NCBI GenBank assembly: GCA_964434165.1
Contig: CAYSUS010000029.1
Coordinates: forward strand, 9,890 to 73,889
Source of the DNA: CAYSUS01 sp964434165
GTDB lineage: Bacteria > Planctomycetota > Planctomycetia > Pirellulales > Thermoguttaceae
DNA: 64,000 nt
Direction: 5' to 3'
The notes beneath the pieces are model-generated. The model saw nothing but the letters and a program-made list of their open reading frames with translations, did no database searches and had not been told where the DNA came from. The translations under genes and the position numbers were made by a program. Shown one piece after another: positions 17,633 to 26,865 of this stretch (position 1 is the first letter of the stretch; each line of letters starts with the position of its first letter).

Positions 17633-20491
17633 TCAGGGCGTGCTCGGCTCGACCTCCGCAACGTGATCCGGCGCGTCCACGGCTTTCGCGCGGGCCGCGA
17701 ACGAGGCGACGGTCTCGATCAGGCGGACACGGTCGACGGGCTTGGAGATGAACGCGTCGCAGCCGAGGTCGAGGCACCGCTGCTTCTCGTGGCTCATCGC
17801 ATGCGCCGTCAGGGCGAGAACGGGCCGCCGGTAGCCTGCCTTGCGCAACCGGCGCGTGGCCTCGTAGCCGTCCATGACGGGCATCTGCATGTCCATCAGG
17901 ACCACGTCGAAGGCCGACCCGCCCGGCGCCGCCGGGTCGCCGGAATCGCCGCCGCCGAGCAGCAGGTCGAGTGCTGTTCGGCCGTCGCCCGCCACCGTCA
18001 CCCGGGCCCCTGCCCGCTCCAGGAAGAAGCGGATCAGCCGCTGGTTGTCCGGACCGTCCTCGGCAAGCAGGACCCGGCAGTCCAGGCCCGTCGCGTCGGC
18101 GGGGCGCGGGCGGTCGCCGGCCGCGCCGCGGCCCGTGAGATCGAGGCCGCTGAGCATCGCGACCCCTTCCAGCGGACCGGGCGGCAGGCTCAAGCGGAAC
18201 GTGCTGCCTCGGGCCGGCGCGCTGGTGACGGTGATGTCGCCTTCCAGCAGCCGGGCCAGGCGACGGCTGATGGCCAGGCCCAGCCCCGTGCCTCCGAAGC
18301 GGCGGCAGGTGGAAGTGTCGCCTTGCGAGAAGGGCTGAAACAAACGCCCTAACTGTTCCGGCGTCATGCCGATGCCGGTATCGATCACGTCGAAGAGCAG
18401 CCTCGCGCCGTCGGCGCCCTGCCCTTCGAGACGGACTTCGATCCGCACGGACCCGTTCTCCGTGAACTTCACGGCGTTTCCGACGAGGTTGACGAGAATC
18501 TGCTTGAGCCGAGCCGGGTCGGTTCGGATTCGCTGGGGGACCGGGGCCGGGCAGGCCACCTGCAGAGGCACCCCCTTGGCCGAGGCGCGGACCTGCATCA
18601 ACTCCCGCACGTCGTTCAGCAGGTCGGGCAGCGAGCAGTCGAGCAGGTGAATTCCCATGCGGCCCGCCTCGATCTTCGAAAGATCGAGGATGTCGTTGAT
18701 CAACCGCAGCAGGTACTCCCCGTTGCGGCGGATCGTCTCGGCGGCCTCGACCGCCTCGGGCTGCGAGACCGTATCGAGAAGGACCTCGGAGAAGCCCAGG
18801 ATGGCGGTCATCGGCGTGCGGATCTCGTGGCTCATGTTCGCCAGGAAGGCGCTCTTCGCCCGACTGGCCGACTCGGCCATCTCGCCGAACTCGGTGAGGG
18901 ACTGGTTAGCCGAGGCCAGGGCCTCGACATAGCCCTGCATCTCCGCCTCGATCCGCTTGCGGTCGGAGATGTCGGTGGCCACGCCTACCAGCCCCGCCAC
19001 CTTCCCCACGCGATCGCAGAACGTGGCCTTGTGGAACAGGACATCGCGCTGGAAGTCCTCGTTACCCAGGACGAACTCGTACACCTGCGTGCCGCATGCA
19101 TCGAGCAGCTCGCGATCCTGCTCGGCGTAGCGGTCGGCCATCTCCTTGGGGTACAGCTCGTGGACCGTGCGTCCCACGAGGTCTTCGGGCCGCTTGCCCA
19201 GCCACTGGGCCATCGTGTTGTTGCAGCCGAGGTAGCGGCCCTCGCGGTCCTTGTAGAAGATGCCGCTGGGAATCGTGTTCAGCAGGGTCTCCAGGAATCG
19301 GAGCTGATCCTCCCGCGCTTGCTCCAGGCGCTTGCGCTCGGTGATCTCCAGCGCCGCATGGACGATCCCTACCACGTTGCCCGCGTCGTCGCGGACCGGA
19401 TTGCTTTGCGTGACCCACACACGGCCGTCGGGCGTGGTGACCTCGTCGCGCTGCACCTTGCCGGTGTCGCGCGCCCGCACGGCAGGACAGCCGGGGCAGG
19501 GCGCGTCGCGGCCCTGGATCACGTCGTAGCAGTGCCGACCCCGCAACTCGTCCCGCGGGACGTCGAACGCGCTGCCCATGCGCGCGTTCGTCCAGATGAT
19601 CCGCATCTGGGGGTCCACGAACTCGATCACCACTTCGGAAAGGCCGTCGAGGATCGCCGTCATCTGGCGCTCGGTGGCGCGAAGCGACCTCTCCGTTTCC
19701 CAGCGCTGGCCGATCTCCCGTTCCAGCTGCTCGTTGGCCTGCTCCAGCTCCTCGTTCGCCCGCGTCAGCTCGATGGTCCGCTGCTCGACGAGCTCCTCCA
19801 GCTGCTCGCTGTGCCGGCGAAGCTGTTCCTCCAGGGCCCGGAAATGCGTGACGTCGCGGACGAACTCGGTGACGCCCACTACCTGGCCGTCGGCGCTTTT
19901 CACCGGGTAGGCCGTCAACTCGAACCAGCCCTCCGGTTCCTCCTCGGACGGGTAAGGCACCAAGGCCGACTCCCGCCCGCCGGAACGGATCGCCTTGATC
20001 GACGGGCACCACGGGCAGGGCTGCGACCGCCTCTGAAAGGCCTCATAGCACGCGCGGCCGACCAGCGGGGTCTCGGCCGCGTACATCTGGTCGAGAGCCC
20101 GGTTGGTCTTGATGACGGTCAGGTCGGGGCTCAGCACGCTCAGCCCGTCCGGACAGGCCTGGAACACGCTCTGGAGGAACTCGCGGCCGCTTCGCTGCGC
20201 CTGCTCGGCACGACGGAGCGAGCCAAGGAACGGTCCGATCGAGGCGATCCCCACGAGCATCAGGGCGGAGATCGCCAGCGCGATCAGCTCGGCCGACAGG
20301 TTGCCCCGGTAGGCCGAGGTCGAGGAGAGAAGCATCGCCAGGGTGACGCTGCGGCGCACGGCCATCATGGCGATCGCCGCGGACAGGGCGACCCAGGCCA
20401 GCCTCCAGCCGCTCACGCGGACCAGCCGGATCGCCAGCGCCGCGGTGATCACCTGAACAAGCGTTGAGGCAGCCAGGATCGCTGGGACCAT
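17633..20491 (-). CDS. Hybrid sensor histidine kinase with CPxCP-type PAS domains and receiver
   Basis: A 952-residue membrane-anchored kinase. Order: three hydrophobic helices in residues 1-90; PAS 1 (about 104-215) carrying CPWCP (159-163); coiled coil (about 218-272); PAS 2 (about 275-385) carrying CPGCP (332-336); PAS 3 (about 395-510) lacking that motif; HisKA with His555 in FLANMSHEIRTPMTAILGF; HATPase with NLVGNAVKFTENG, DTGIGM and GGTGLGLAISRRLA; and a C-terminal receiver with Asp867 in VVLMDMQMPVMDG and the SKP lysine. The two Cys-Pro-X-Cys-Pro motifs sit at the same place in their PAS domains and could bind a metal or sense redox state. No output protein with an Hpt domain is adjacent; the nearest regulators are 536 bases upstream. 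Confidence 0.92.
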   Translation of the reverse strand: MVPAILAASTLVQVITAALAIRLVRVSGWRLAWVALSAAIAMMAVRRSVTLAMLLSSTSAYRGNLSAELIALAISALMLVGIASIGPFLGSLRRAEQAQRSGREFLQSVFQACPDGLSVLSPDLTVIKTNRALDQMYAAETPLVGRACYEAFQRRSQPCPWCPSIKAIRSGGRESALVPYPSEEEPEGWFELTAYPVKSADGQVVGVTEFVRDVTHFRALEEQLRRHSEQLEELVEQRTIELTRANEELEQANEQLEREIGQRWETERSLRATERQMTAILDGLSEVVIEFVDPQMRIIWTNARMGSAFDVPRDELRGRHCYDVIQGRDAPCPGCPAVRARDTGKVQRDEVTTPDGRVWVTQSNPVRDDAGNVVGIVHAALEITERKRLEQAREDQLRFLETLLNTIPSGIFYKDREGRYLGCNNTMAQWLGKRPEDLVGRTVHELYPKEMADRYAEQDRELLDACGTQVYEFVLGNEDFQRDVLFHKATFCDRVGKVAGLVGVATDISDRKRIEAEMQGYVEALASANQSLTEFGEMAESASRAKSAFLANMSHEIRTPMTAILGFSEVLLDTVSQPEAVEAAETIRRNGEYLLRLINDILDLSKIEAGRMGIHLLDCSLPDLLNDVRELMQVRASAKGVPLQVACPAPVPQRIRTDPARLKQILVNLVGNAVKFTENGSVRIEVRLEGQGADGARLLFDVIDTGIGMTPEQLGRLFQPFSQGDTSTCRRFGGTGLGLAISRRLARLLEGDITVTSAPARGSTFRLSLPPGPLEGVAMLSGLDLTGRGAAGDRPRPADATGLDCRVLLAEDGPDNQRLIRFFLERAGARVTVAGDGRTALDLLLGGGDSGDPAAPGGSAFDVVLMDMQMPVMDGYEATRRLRKAGYRRPVLALTAHAMSHEKQRCLDLGCDAFISKPVDRVRLIETVASFAARAKAVDAPDHVAEVEPSTP

Positions 20492-21027
20492 GATCTCCTC
20501 GGCGGCTTGCCCCTGGCCCAGGACGGCGACCTGAGGGGACCGAGCCGCGGTGCCGTGGCAGGGCTGCCGGCAGGCGGGGTTGGTTGTCGTCCTCCTGGCC
20601 TCGCAGAGCCGCAGCGGGGCGGCGGGAAAGGGGATAAACCGCCGCCCCGCGCGGCCAGCTCCACGGACTTGTCGAAGACGCAGGAGCCGGGTACAGCGCG
20701 AGCGTCTTCTTCACGTATATAACCCATCCGAACCTGGAAGGCGTGGCGTTTTGCCGTCAAGGGCGACTCTGCGACATCTACACGATTTAAGTTGAGCGCG
20801 CATTGCGCCACCCTCGATGCGCCAGGTCGCTGCCTTCCGCGGCCCAACCGTCCCGGCCGAAGTGAACGGGGCGCGCGAATGGCGACGCGCTGAGCGAGCA
20901 TGAAGACCGCCGCGAGCGGGCTTGCGCCCCTGGGGACGCACGGGCCGCTAGGCTTTCTGGCGAATGCGCGGCCCAACCAGGCGGAACCTGGGCCAAACGG
21001 GAGGCGCGACACGCCGCTCGCGGACCC
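20492..21027. other. Intergenic stretch without a recognised gene
   Basis: The 536 bases lie between two minus-strand kinase genes. They contain short, mutually overlapping open frames with Arg/Pro/Gly-rich translations and no recognisable domain. An AT-rich patch at about 20716-20729 (TATATAACCC on the plus strand) is the only promoter-like composition and could serve the hybrid kinase, but no convincing -35 box is at the right distance. Confidence 0.4.
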
Positions 21028-21717
21028 CTACCCCAGCGGCAGATCGACGCGGACCTGTGTGCCCTGGCCGGGCTCGCTGGCGATCTCCGCGGTGCCGCCG
21101 AACGCCTCTGCCCGCCTGCGAATCCCCCGCAGACCGAACCGACCGCGTTGGTCGGCGTCCGGCTGGAAACCGACGCCCCAGTCCTGGACCCCAAGCTCGA
21201 GGCGATCGCCGCGACGAGCGATCTCGACGCGGATTCTGGGGCTGCGGCTGTGGCGGCAGGCGTTGAGAAGGGCCTCGCGCACGATCTGGAAGGCGGCCGT
21301 CGCCAGCGGCGCGGCGATGGGTTCCTCGCCCAGGTCGTGGATCAGCTCGATGGTCCGCTCGTCGCGGCGATCGATTTCGTCGATCAGTTGGCCCAGCCCC
21401 GCAACCAGACCCTCGCCGCAGGGCACGCTTGGCCCGAGTCCCTGCATCAGGCGTCGGGTCTCCGAGGCCCCCCGGTCGAGCATCTCCCGCGCGGTCCGCC
21501 AGGCCGATTCGGCCTGGTCGGGGTCGCGGGTCCGAAGCAGCTCGAAGCGGCCCATGCTCATCATGGCGGCCGAGAGGTATTGCGAGATCCGATCGTGGAT
21601 TTCGCACGCGATCAACTCGCGCTCGCGCTGCAGCAAGGCGACCTGCTCGCGGAGCCGCTGCACCTCGCCGTCGTCGCTGGTAAGCGGCTCCCGACTCGTC
21701 CTGTAGTCGGCAATCAT
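21028..21717 (-). CDS. NarX/UhpB-type histidine kinase (HisKA_3)
   Basis: A 229-residue soluble kinase lacking any membrane segment. The ATG at 21715-21717 follows the stop codon of the response regulator with a single base between, indicating one operon and coupled translation. A coiled coil (about 15-38) leads into the HisKA_3 dimerisation helix with His41 in ACEIHDRISQYLSAAMMSMG. The ATPase part has FQIVREALLNACRHSRSPRI (N box), QDWGVGF and GRFGLRGIRRRAEAFGGTAE (G boxes). It presumably phosphorylates the FixJ/NarL-type regulator encoded just upstream; it has no input domain, so the signal must come through another protein, possibly the hybrid kinase. Confidence 0.9.
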   Translation of the reverse strand: MIADYRTSREPLTSDDGEVQRLREQVALLQRERELIACEIHDRISQYLSAAMMSMGRFELLRTRDPDQAESAWRTAREMLDRGASETRRLMQGLGPSVPCGEGLVAGLGQLIDEIDRRDERTIELIHDLGEEPIAAPLATAAFQIVREALLNACRHSRSPRIRVEIARRGDRLELGVQDWGVGFQPDADQRGRFGLRGIRRRAEAFGGTAEIASEPGQGTQVRVDLPLG

Positions 21718-21718
21718 G

Positions 21719-22471
21719 TCAAGCGTCTCGCAGGGCCATCTGACGGGCTTCAAATGCGCGTGGCCTGCCCCCGCAGGTGCGCCGGCGATCCTCGCCATCA
21801 CCGTCGGCCGTGAACGGGCCGGCCGCGATCCCTGGCCGATCCGCCTGTGCCAGCTCCCGTTCCGCCTCGAGCTCCGCCACCATGCGGGCCAGCTCGATCA
21901 CCGAGGCGGCCCCCGTCTTCTCCAGGATCGAGGCGCGAACGCGATCCACCGTGCGATGGCTGACGCGGAGCCGCGAGGCAATCCGCTTGTTCGGTTCCCC
22001 GTGGAGCATCATCTGAAGCACCCGATGCTCGCGGGGATCGAAGGCATCAAGACCCCGGGCCAGCGCCGCGAGCCGGCCGGATCGGACACGCGCCCTCCGG
22101 TCCGCGTCCAGGGCCGCACGGATCGACTCGACCAGGCGCGACGGGTCGGGCGGCTTCTCCAGCAGCGTCACCGCGCCGGCCTCCATCACGCGGACCGCCG
22201 TGCGCACGTCGGCATACGCGGTGACGAAGATGATCGGCGGCACGGGACCGGTCTGGACAAGCCGCTGTTGAAGCTCGGCCCCCGACATCCCCGAAAGCCG
22301 CAGGTCCAGCACGAGGCAGCCCGGAGTCGCGCCGTTCCACTGCGCGAGGAACTCCTCGGCCGAGGCGAACGACTCCGAGTCCGCGCCGAGCGAGGCGGCC
22401 AGGGCCGCGATGCTGCGGCGGGCCCCGGCGTCGTCATCGACAATGAACACCGTGCCGGACTGCACATCCAC
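21719..22471 (-). CDS. FixJ/NarL-type response regulator
   Basis: A 250-residue regulator. The GTG at 22469-22471 is used because it opens the receiver domain (VQSGTVFIVDDDAGARR) and has GGGGAAG about 9 bases before it; upstream extension is Pro/Arg-rich non-domain sequence. Receiver: DDD at 12-14, phospho-acceptor Asp56 in CLVLDLRLSGMSG, and EKPPDP lysine loop. A LuxR-type helix-turn-helix follows: REHRVLQMMLHGEPNKRIAS, RLRVSHRTVDRVRASILEKT, then a 45-residue charged tail. It transcribes as the first gene of a two-gene operon with the HisKA_3 kinase. A strong AAGGAGG lies 33 bases upstream without a usable start beside it. Confidence 0.88.
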   Translation of the reverse strand: MDVQSGTVFIVDDDAGARRSIAALAASLGADSESFASAEEFLAQWNGATPGCLVLDLRLSGMSGAELQQRLVQTGPVPPIIFVTAYADVRTAVRVMEAGAVTLLEKPPDPSRLVESIRAALDADRRARVRSGRLAALARGLDAFDPREHRVLQMMLHGEPNKRIASRLRVSHRTVDRVRASILEKTGAASVIELARMVAELEAERELAQADRPGIAAGPFTADGDGEDRRRTCGGRPRAFEARQMALRDA

Positions 22472-22564
22472 GGTATCGCGCTTCCCCGAAACTGGATTGG
22501 AGATCCTCCTTGGATAAGTATCGCGAGATAGGCGGACCACTAAAGATGGTGGTTTCCGGAAAAT

Positions 22565-22582
22565 CCTGCGGATTGCCGCAGG
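22565..22582. promoter_or_regulatory. Perfect hairpin upstream of the regulator/kinase operon
   Basis: CCTGCGG (22565-22571), loop ATTG, CCGCAGG (22576-22582): seven perfect base pairs, located about 95 bases upstream of the GTG start of the response regulator on the minus strand. It has no T tract on either strand, so it is more likely an RNA leader structure or a protein-binding site than a terminator. Role unknown. Confidence 0.45.
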
Positions 22583-22732
22583 GCGGGGGGCGAGGGGGTA
22601 CGACGGGAAAGGCCGGTCATCGCGCGAGGGGCCTTTCAGGAGCGGGCTGGACGACGATAGACGAGGGGAGTCGGAGGTCGGAGAGTGGGCGCCGGTCAAT
22701 CGACCCTACTCACCACGGGCCACACTGGTCGC

Positions 22733-23647
22733 TCACCGCGTTAGCGCAAAAAGCAGCAGCCCCGAGCCGTTGAAAGCCGCGTGGAGGACGATGGCCGGAA
22801 CGATCCGGTGCGTTCGCAAGTAGAGGATACCCAGCACCAGCGACAGGAAGAACAGCGGCACGGGGTCGGCCGCCACCTCCTTGCCGACGGCCGCTCGGGC
22901 TGCGATGTTCATCACGTACACCGGCCCGGTCACCGCCAGGCAGGCGACCAGCCCCAGCCAAAGGTCGCGGCCGAGGTGCTCGCGCGAGAAGCCCAGGTCG
23001 GCGGCCGTGGCCCGGCAGCCGGCCCGTAGCACGAACAGGCCCACGGCCAGCGTCAACAGGTTGCCGACCGCCTGGCAGGCGAGGAGGAACACCAGCCACT
23101 TCACGGTGCCGAGGGCTTCGGGCTCGCGATAATGCATGGCGGCAAACAGCAGCGAGGAGGTGGCGATCGGGGCCGCGCCGGTCATCCATCCCAATCGCAG
23201 GCGGCTGGTTCGGCACAAGCGTCGCTCGGCCTTTTCCAGCCAGCCCTGGAAGACGAGTCGGAACACGAACTCCTCGACGACCGGCGCGACGACCACGGCC
23301 ATCAGGGCGGCCAACAGCACCACGCCAGGTCCGCCCTGCCGGATCAGGCGCTCGACCTGGTGGGCCAGTTGCAGGGCATCGGCCTGGCCCGGCGATTCGG
23401 GCACTTCCAAGTCGAACACCTGCATGCCCGCGAAGCCGACCATCAGCGGGGCCAGGAAGAACAGGCCCAGGATCGTGACGGCCTCGACGCCGCCCCATGG
23501 CACCGTGGGGCGCCGCTCAAAGGGGAGCACCGTCTGGCGATGGACCCACCGGTGGGCCATCCACGACCACACCGCCACGCTCGCCCAGCATGCCAGGAGG
23601 ATCAGATACAGGGCTTGATAAGCGCTCTGGGCGTCGGGCGGCTGCAT
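22733..23647 (-). CDS. CPBP family intramembrane metalloprotease
   Basis: A 304-residue polytopic membrane protein with CPBP (CAAX protease and bacteriocin-processing, Abi) motifs: Glu125-Glu126 and Arg130 in VVEEFVFR, His172 in LLFAAMHYRE, and His289/Asn293 in PAIVLHAAFNGSG. These form the glutamate/histidine metal site of the Rce1-like fold. Seven to eight hydrophobic segments are visible. The ATG at 23645-23647 shares a base with the pgsA stop (TGATG), so the two genes are translationally coupled; a GTG one codon earlier is possible. Family roles include processing of prenylated or secreted peptides and bacteriocin immunity; the substrate here is unknown. Confidence 0.86.
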   Translation of the reverse strand: MQPPDAQSAYQALYLILLACWASVAVWSWMAHRWVHRQTVLPFERRPTVPWGGVEAVTILGLFFLAPLMVGFAGMQVFDLEVPESPGQADALQLAHQVERLIRQGGPGVVLLAALMAVVVAPVVEEFVFRLVFQGWLEKAERRLCRTSRLRLGWMTGAAPIATSSLLFAAMHYREPEALGTVKWLVFLLACQAVGNLLTLAVGLFVLRAGCRATAADLGFSREHLGRDLWLGLVACLAVTGPVYVMNIAARAAVGKEVAADPVPLFFLSLVLGILYLRTHRIVPAIVLHAAFNGSGLLLFALTR

Positions 23648-24270
23648 CACTCACCTGAACCGCCTTGCGCCAGTCGGATCGCGCCCGCCACGTACACCAG
23701 CCCCGAATAGACGGTCTGCGCGACGGCCCCCCAGATCGACGCCACCATGGTCCAGCGCACCAGGGACGGGGCGTCTTCCAGCGGGCTTTCGTAAGAGAGA
23801 TAGAGCATGGCGGCCCCTGCGGCCACGCATTGGAGGAGCATCTTCAGCTTGCCGGACCAACTGGCGGAGAAGTCCGCGCCTCGCTCCTCGAAGAAGCTCC
23901 GCAGGGCGGTGACGAGGATCTCGCGCCCGAAGATCACCACCACCATCCAGGGCCGAAGCCCGAACGGGGTCTTCAGCATCGCCGGGATGGCCGTCAGGAA
24001 GATGAAGGTGCCGCAGATGACGACCTTGTCGGCGAAGGGGTCGAGGATGCGGCCCAACGCGGTGACCTGGCCGTACCGCCGGGCATACCACCCGTCGAGC
24101 CAGTCCGTGGCCGCGGCCACGACGAACAGCACCAGCCCGGCCAGATACTGCTCCCAGGTGAGAACCACGAACAGGATCACGGCGAGGATCAGCCGCGCAA
24201 TGGTGACCTGGTTGGGGAAGTTCCATACGGTGGAACTGAGCTGCTCGGACGATTTGGCACCGGCCGACAT
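23647..24270 (-). CDS. pgsA: CDP-diacylglycerol--glycerol-3-phosphate 3-phosphatidyltransferase
   Basis: A 207-residue membrane enzyme making phosphatidylglycerophosphate. The complete CDP-alcohol phosphotransferase signature DxxDGxxARx8GxxxDxxxD is present: Asp56, Asp59, Gly60, Ala63-Arg64, Gly73, Asp77 and Asp81 in TDWLDGWYARRYGQVTALGR and the following DPFADK. About six membrane helices. ATG 24270 is chosen because AGGAG sits 5 bases upstream and translation leads directly to the conserved NFPNQVTIARLIL; the open frame extends 28 codons further but with Pro-rich sequence. Probably co-transcribed downstream with the CPBP protease and upstream with rimO (104 bases apart). Confidence 0.93.
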   Translation of the reverse strand: MSAGAKSSEQLSSTVWNFPNQVTIARLILAVILFVVLTWEQYLAGLVLFVVAAATDWLDGWYARRYGQVTALGRILDPFADKVVICGTFIFLTAIPAMLKTPFGLRPWMVVVIFGREILVTALRSFFEERGADFSASWSGKLKMLLQCVAAGAAMLYLSYESPLEDAPSLVRWTMVASIWGAVAQTVYSGLVYVAGAIRLAQGGSGE

Positions 24271-24373
24271 ACGCGCTCCTGCTCTCGTGGTCGGGGGCGG
24301 TGAACGGGGCATCGCCGCCGGGCCTGCAAGCGGGCCCGCTGGCGGAACGTCCACTCTTGGGGACCGGGAGCGC

Positions 24374-25774
24374 CTAGCGCGGCCGGCCTGCGGAGACCCC
24401 TATTAGATCATACTCCCGGGTAGTGACAATCTCGCAGGGAACGATCTGTCCGGGGACCAGGTTCTCGCCCGTCACGTAAACCACGCCGTCGATCTCCGGG
24501 GCGTCGGCGTAGGTGCGTCCGACCAGCGCATGCTCCTCGCCCGGCACACGGCGGTCGAGCATCACGTCGAGCCGGCAGCCGACGAGGGCCTCATTCCACG
24601 CAAAGGCATTCGCCTGCTGGACTTCGAGCAGGCGATCGCGACGCGCGCCGGAGACTTCGGCGGGGAGCTGGCCGTCCAACTCCGCGGCGGGGGTACCTGC
24701 CTCGCGGCTATAGGCGAACGCTCCAAGCCGCTCGAACCGCTGGGAGCGGACGAACTCGACCAGCTCGTCGAACTGGGCCTCGGTCTCGCCAGGGAAGCCC
24801 GCGATCATGGTCGTGCGCAGCACGAGGTTGGGGATGTGGCCGCGGAGCCGGTCCAGCAGCCGCTCGATGCCCGCCCGCGTGACGCGCCGGTTCATTCGCC
24901 GGAGGACCTCGTCGTTGACGTGCTGCAGGGGGAGATCGACGTAGGGAACGATCTTGCGCGCCCCGGCTAGCACATCGATCAGCTCGTCGCTGACGTGCAT
25001 GGGGTAGAGGTACATCAGGCGGAGCCACTCCAGGCCGCGGACCTCGTCCAGGCGGTGCAGCAGCTCGGCGAGGCGCGAGCGCCCGTCAAGGTCGCGCCCG
25101 TAGTAGGTGCTGTCCTGGGCTACGAGGATCAGCTCGCGCGCGCCGTCGGCGGCCAACTCCTCGGCCTCGGCGACGACCTGGTCCTGGGGCTTGCTGACGA
25201 ACTTGCCGCGCATGAAGGGGATCGAGCAGAAGGTGCACTCCCGGTCGCAGCCCTCGGCGATCTTCAGGTAGGCCAGGTGGCGGGGGGTGATCCGCACTCT
25301 GCCCGTGTCTGCCATGGCCTGGCGCACCGGAGACCGGAACAGGGCGCGGCCGTCGCTTGGCGCCGAGGATCGGGCCGCCCGGGAAAGGAGCCGGCCGGCG
25401 GAGACGGCGATCTCATCGCGGGCGAAGACCCCCACGACCTGATCCAGCGCGGGGTAGGTCTCCAGGAGCGACTCGCGGTCGCGCTCGGCCAGGCAGCCGG
25501 CCACGATGACCCCGCCGAGGCGTCCCTGCCGCTTCAGGTCGAGCATCTCGGCAATCGTCTCGTGCGATTCGCGCCGGGCGCTCTCGATGAATCCGCACGT
25601 GTTGATGACGACGAAGTCGGCTCCCTCCGGCTCGGGGACAACCTGGTAGCCGTCGAGTTGCAGCAGTCCGAGCATGCGCTCGCTATCCACCAGGTTCTTG
25701 GGGCAGCCGAGCATGATCAGGGAGCAGGTGCCCCTGGCGGGACGCGCGGGGGTGGCCGATAGCGGGCTGGACAA
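24374..25774 (-). CDS. rimO: Ribosomal protein S12 methylthiotransferase RimO
   Basis: A 466-residue radical-SAM enzyme that adds a methylthio group to an aspartate of ribosomal protein S12. UPF0004 domain cysteines: Cys24 (MLGCPKNLVDSERML), Cys60 (NTCGFIESARRES), Cys94 (AGCLAERDR). Radical-SAM cluster: Cys176, Cys180, Cys183 in EGCDRECTFCSIPFMRGKF. A C-terminal TRAM domain follows (about 395-460). TTG at 25772-25774 is taken as the start because GAGGAAG lies 4 bases upstream and the resulting length fits the family; the next ATG would fall inside the catalytic domain, and the upstream open frame (93 more codons) is not family-like. Confidence 0.92.
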   Translation of the reverse strand: MSSPLSATPARPARGTCSLIMLGCPKNLVDSERMLGLLQLDGYQVVPEPEGADFVVINTCGFIESARRESHETIAEMLDLKRQGRLGGVIVAGCLAERDRESLLETYPALDQVVGVFARDEIAVSAGRLLSRAARSSAPSDGRALFRSPVRQAMADTGRVRITPRHLAYLKIAEGCDRECTFCSIPFMRGKFVSKPQDQVVAEAEELAADGARELILVAQDSTYYGRDLDGRSRLAELLHRLDEVRGLEWLRLMYLYPMHVSDELIDVLAGARKIVPYVDLPLQHVNDEVLRRMNRRVTRAGIERLLDRLRGHIPNLVLRTTMIAGFPGETEAQFDELVEFVRSQRFERLGAFAYSREAGTPAAELDGQLPAEVSGARRDRLLEVQQANAFAWNEALVGCRLDVMLDRRVPGEEHALVGRTYADAPEIDGVVYVTGENLVPGQIVPCEIVTTREYDLIGVSAGRPR

Positions 25775-25976
25775 CGCTCTTCCTCGTTCGGCGGCGTGTT
25801 GACGGGCGCGGATGGAATCGGCTTGCAAGTCGAGCCGGACTTGTAATCGTACACGCGGAGGGCCGCACGCGAAGAGCGCGCCGGGAAAGAACGCCGGCGG
25901 GCAGGCGTCGAAGGGCCGTCGAACCGGCGGTTGACCAGGAAGAGGCAACCGCGGTAGCCGCGTCCAGACGGGGTGC

Positions 25977-26005
25977 TTGCACCGCCCCGCCAGATTCGGT
26001 ATTGT
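25977..26005 (+). promoter_or_regulatory. Weak candidate promoter of the ImmA/IrrE-like gene
   Basis: TTGCAC (25977-25982), a 17-base spacer and TATTGT (26000-26005) precede ATG 26095 by about 90 bases. The -10 matches at 4 of 6, the -35 only at its first three positions. The surrounding 320-base divergent gap (25775-26094) between rimO and this gene holds no other recognisable element. Confidence 0.35.
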
Positions 26006-26094
26006 ATTCATGTGTTCACTATTCCGTCGGCCCGGAGCAAGAGGGGGGAGCACTGGCCGGCAGCGGCGAGCGTCCGGCTGCTGGAGACGATGCG

Positions 26095-26826
26095 ATGCTG
26101 CCCGAGATTGCGGTCGAGGAGTATTCGGCGGTTCTCGATGCGGTGGTGGCGGAGATCCTTGCCGATGCGGGCTTGGAATGTCCGCCGGTCGATGCCTTTC
26201 GCGTGGCCGACGCCCTTCGAATCACCGTGGCGTGGGACGGCGCCCAACCCGAGCGGGGCAGGTTCGTGCGCCTACGCCCTGCCCGAGGTCGGGCGGCGCG
26301 GCCGACGATGGTGCTGCGTCCCGATCCGAGGTCCGAGCGCGAGCAGTGGGCGGCGGCCCACGAGATCGGCGAGCACGCGGCCTGTCGCGCGTTCTCGGCG
26401 CTGGGCGTCGATCCCTGGGAAGCGGCCGCGGGGTGCCGGGAGCGCGCGTGCGATCATCTGGCCGTGCGTCTGCTGCTGCCGACTTCATGGTTTGCATCCT
26501 GCGGCGCGGAATGCGACTGGGACCTGTTCGCGCTGAAACGCCGCTTCTCGACTGCGAGCCACGAGGTGATCGCCAGGCGGATGCTGGAGATGGCTCCCCC
26601 GGTGATCGTGAGCATCTTCGATCAGGGCCGTCTGCGAATGCGGCAGAGCAACCTGGCGGGCGGGGCCCCGAGGCTCTGTCCGACCGAGGCCGCCTGCTGG
26701 CGCGTCGCGCACCGTGAGGGCCGCGCCGGCCAGGCGCTGGACGAGATGGTGCGCGTCCGGGCCTGGCCGATCCACGAGGAAGGCTGGAAGCGGGAGATCC
26801 TCAGGACCGAACTGGCCGAGTGCTGA
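26095..26826 (+). CDS. ImmA/IrrE-type metallopeptidase
   Basis: A 243-residue soluble protein. ATG 26095 has GGAG 8 bases upstream; the open frame extends 31 codons further without family-like sequence. The zinc site is His89-Glu90-X-X-X-His94 (AAAHEIGEHAAC), with the downstream CDHLAVRLLLPTSWF and LFALKRRFSTASHEVIARRM segments typical of the ImmA/IrrE (DUF955, M78) fold. Such peptidases cleave or sequester Xre-type repressors during stress or phage induction. No Xre gene is adjacent, so the target is not evident; the C-terminal 60 residues are a separate small beta-containing region. Confidence 0.85.
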   Translation: MLPEIAVEEYSAVLDAVVAEILADAGLECPPVDAFRVADALRITVAWDGAQPERGRFVRLRPARGRAARPTMVLRPDPRSEREQWAAAHEIGEHAACRAFSALGVDPWEAAAGCRERACDHLAVRLLLPTSWFASCGAECDWDLFALKRRFSTASHEVIARRMLEMAPPVIVSIFDQGRLRMRQSNLAGGAPRLCPTEAACWRVAHREGRAGQALDEMVRVRAWPIHEEGWKREILRTELAEC

Positions 26827-26865
26827 GCGCGGACTGGATGGGGCGGGCCTGGGTTTCGCGCTCTC

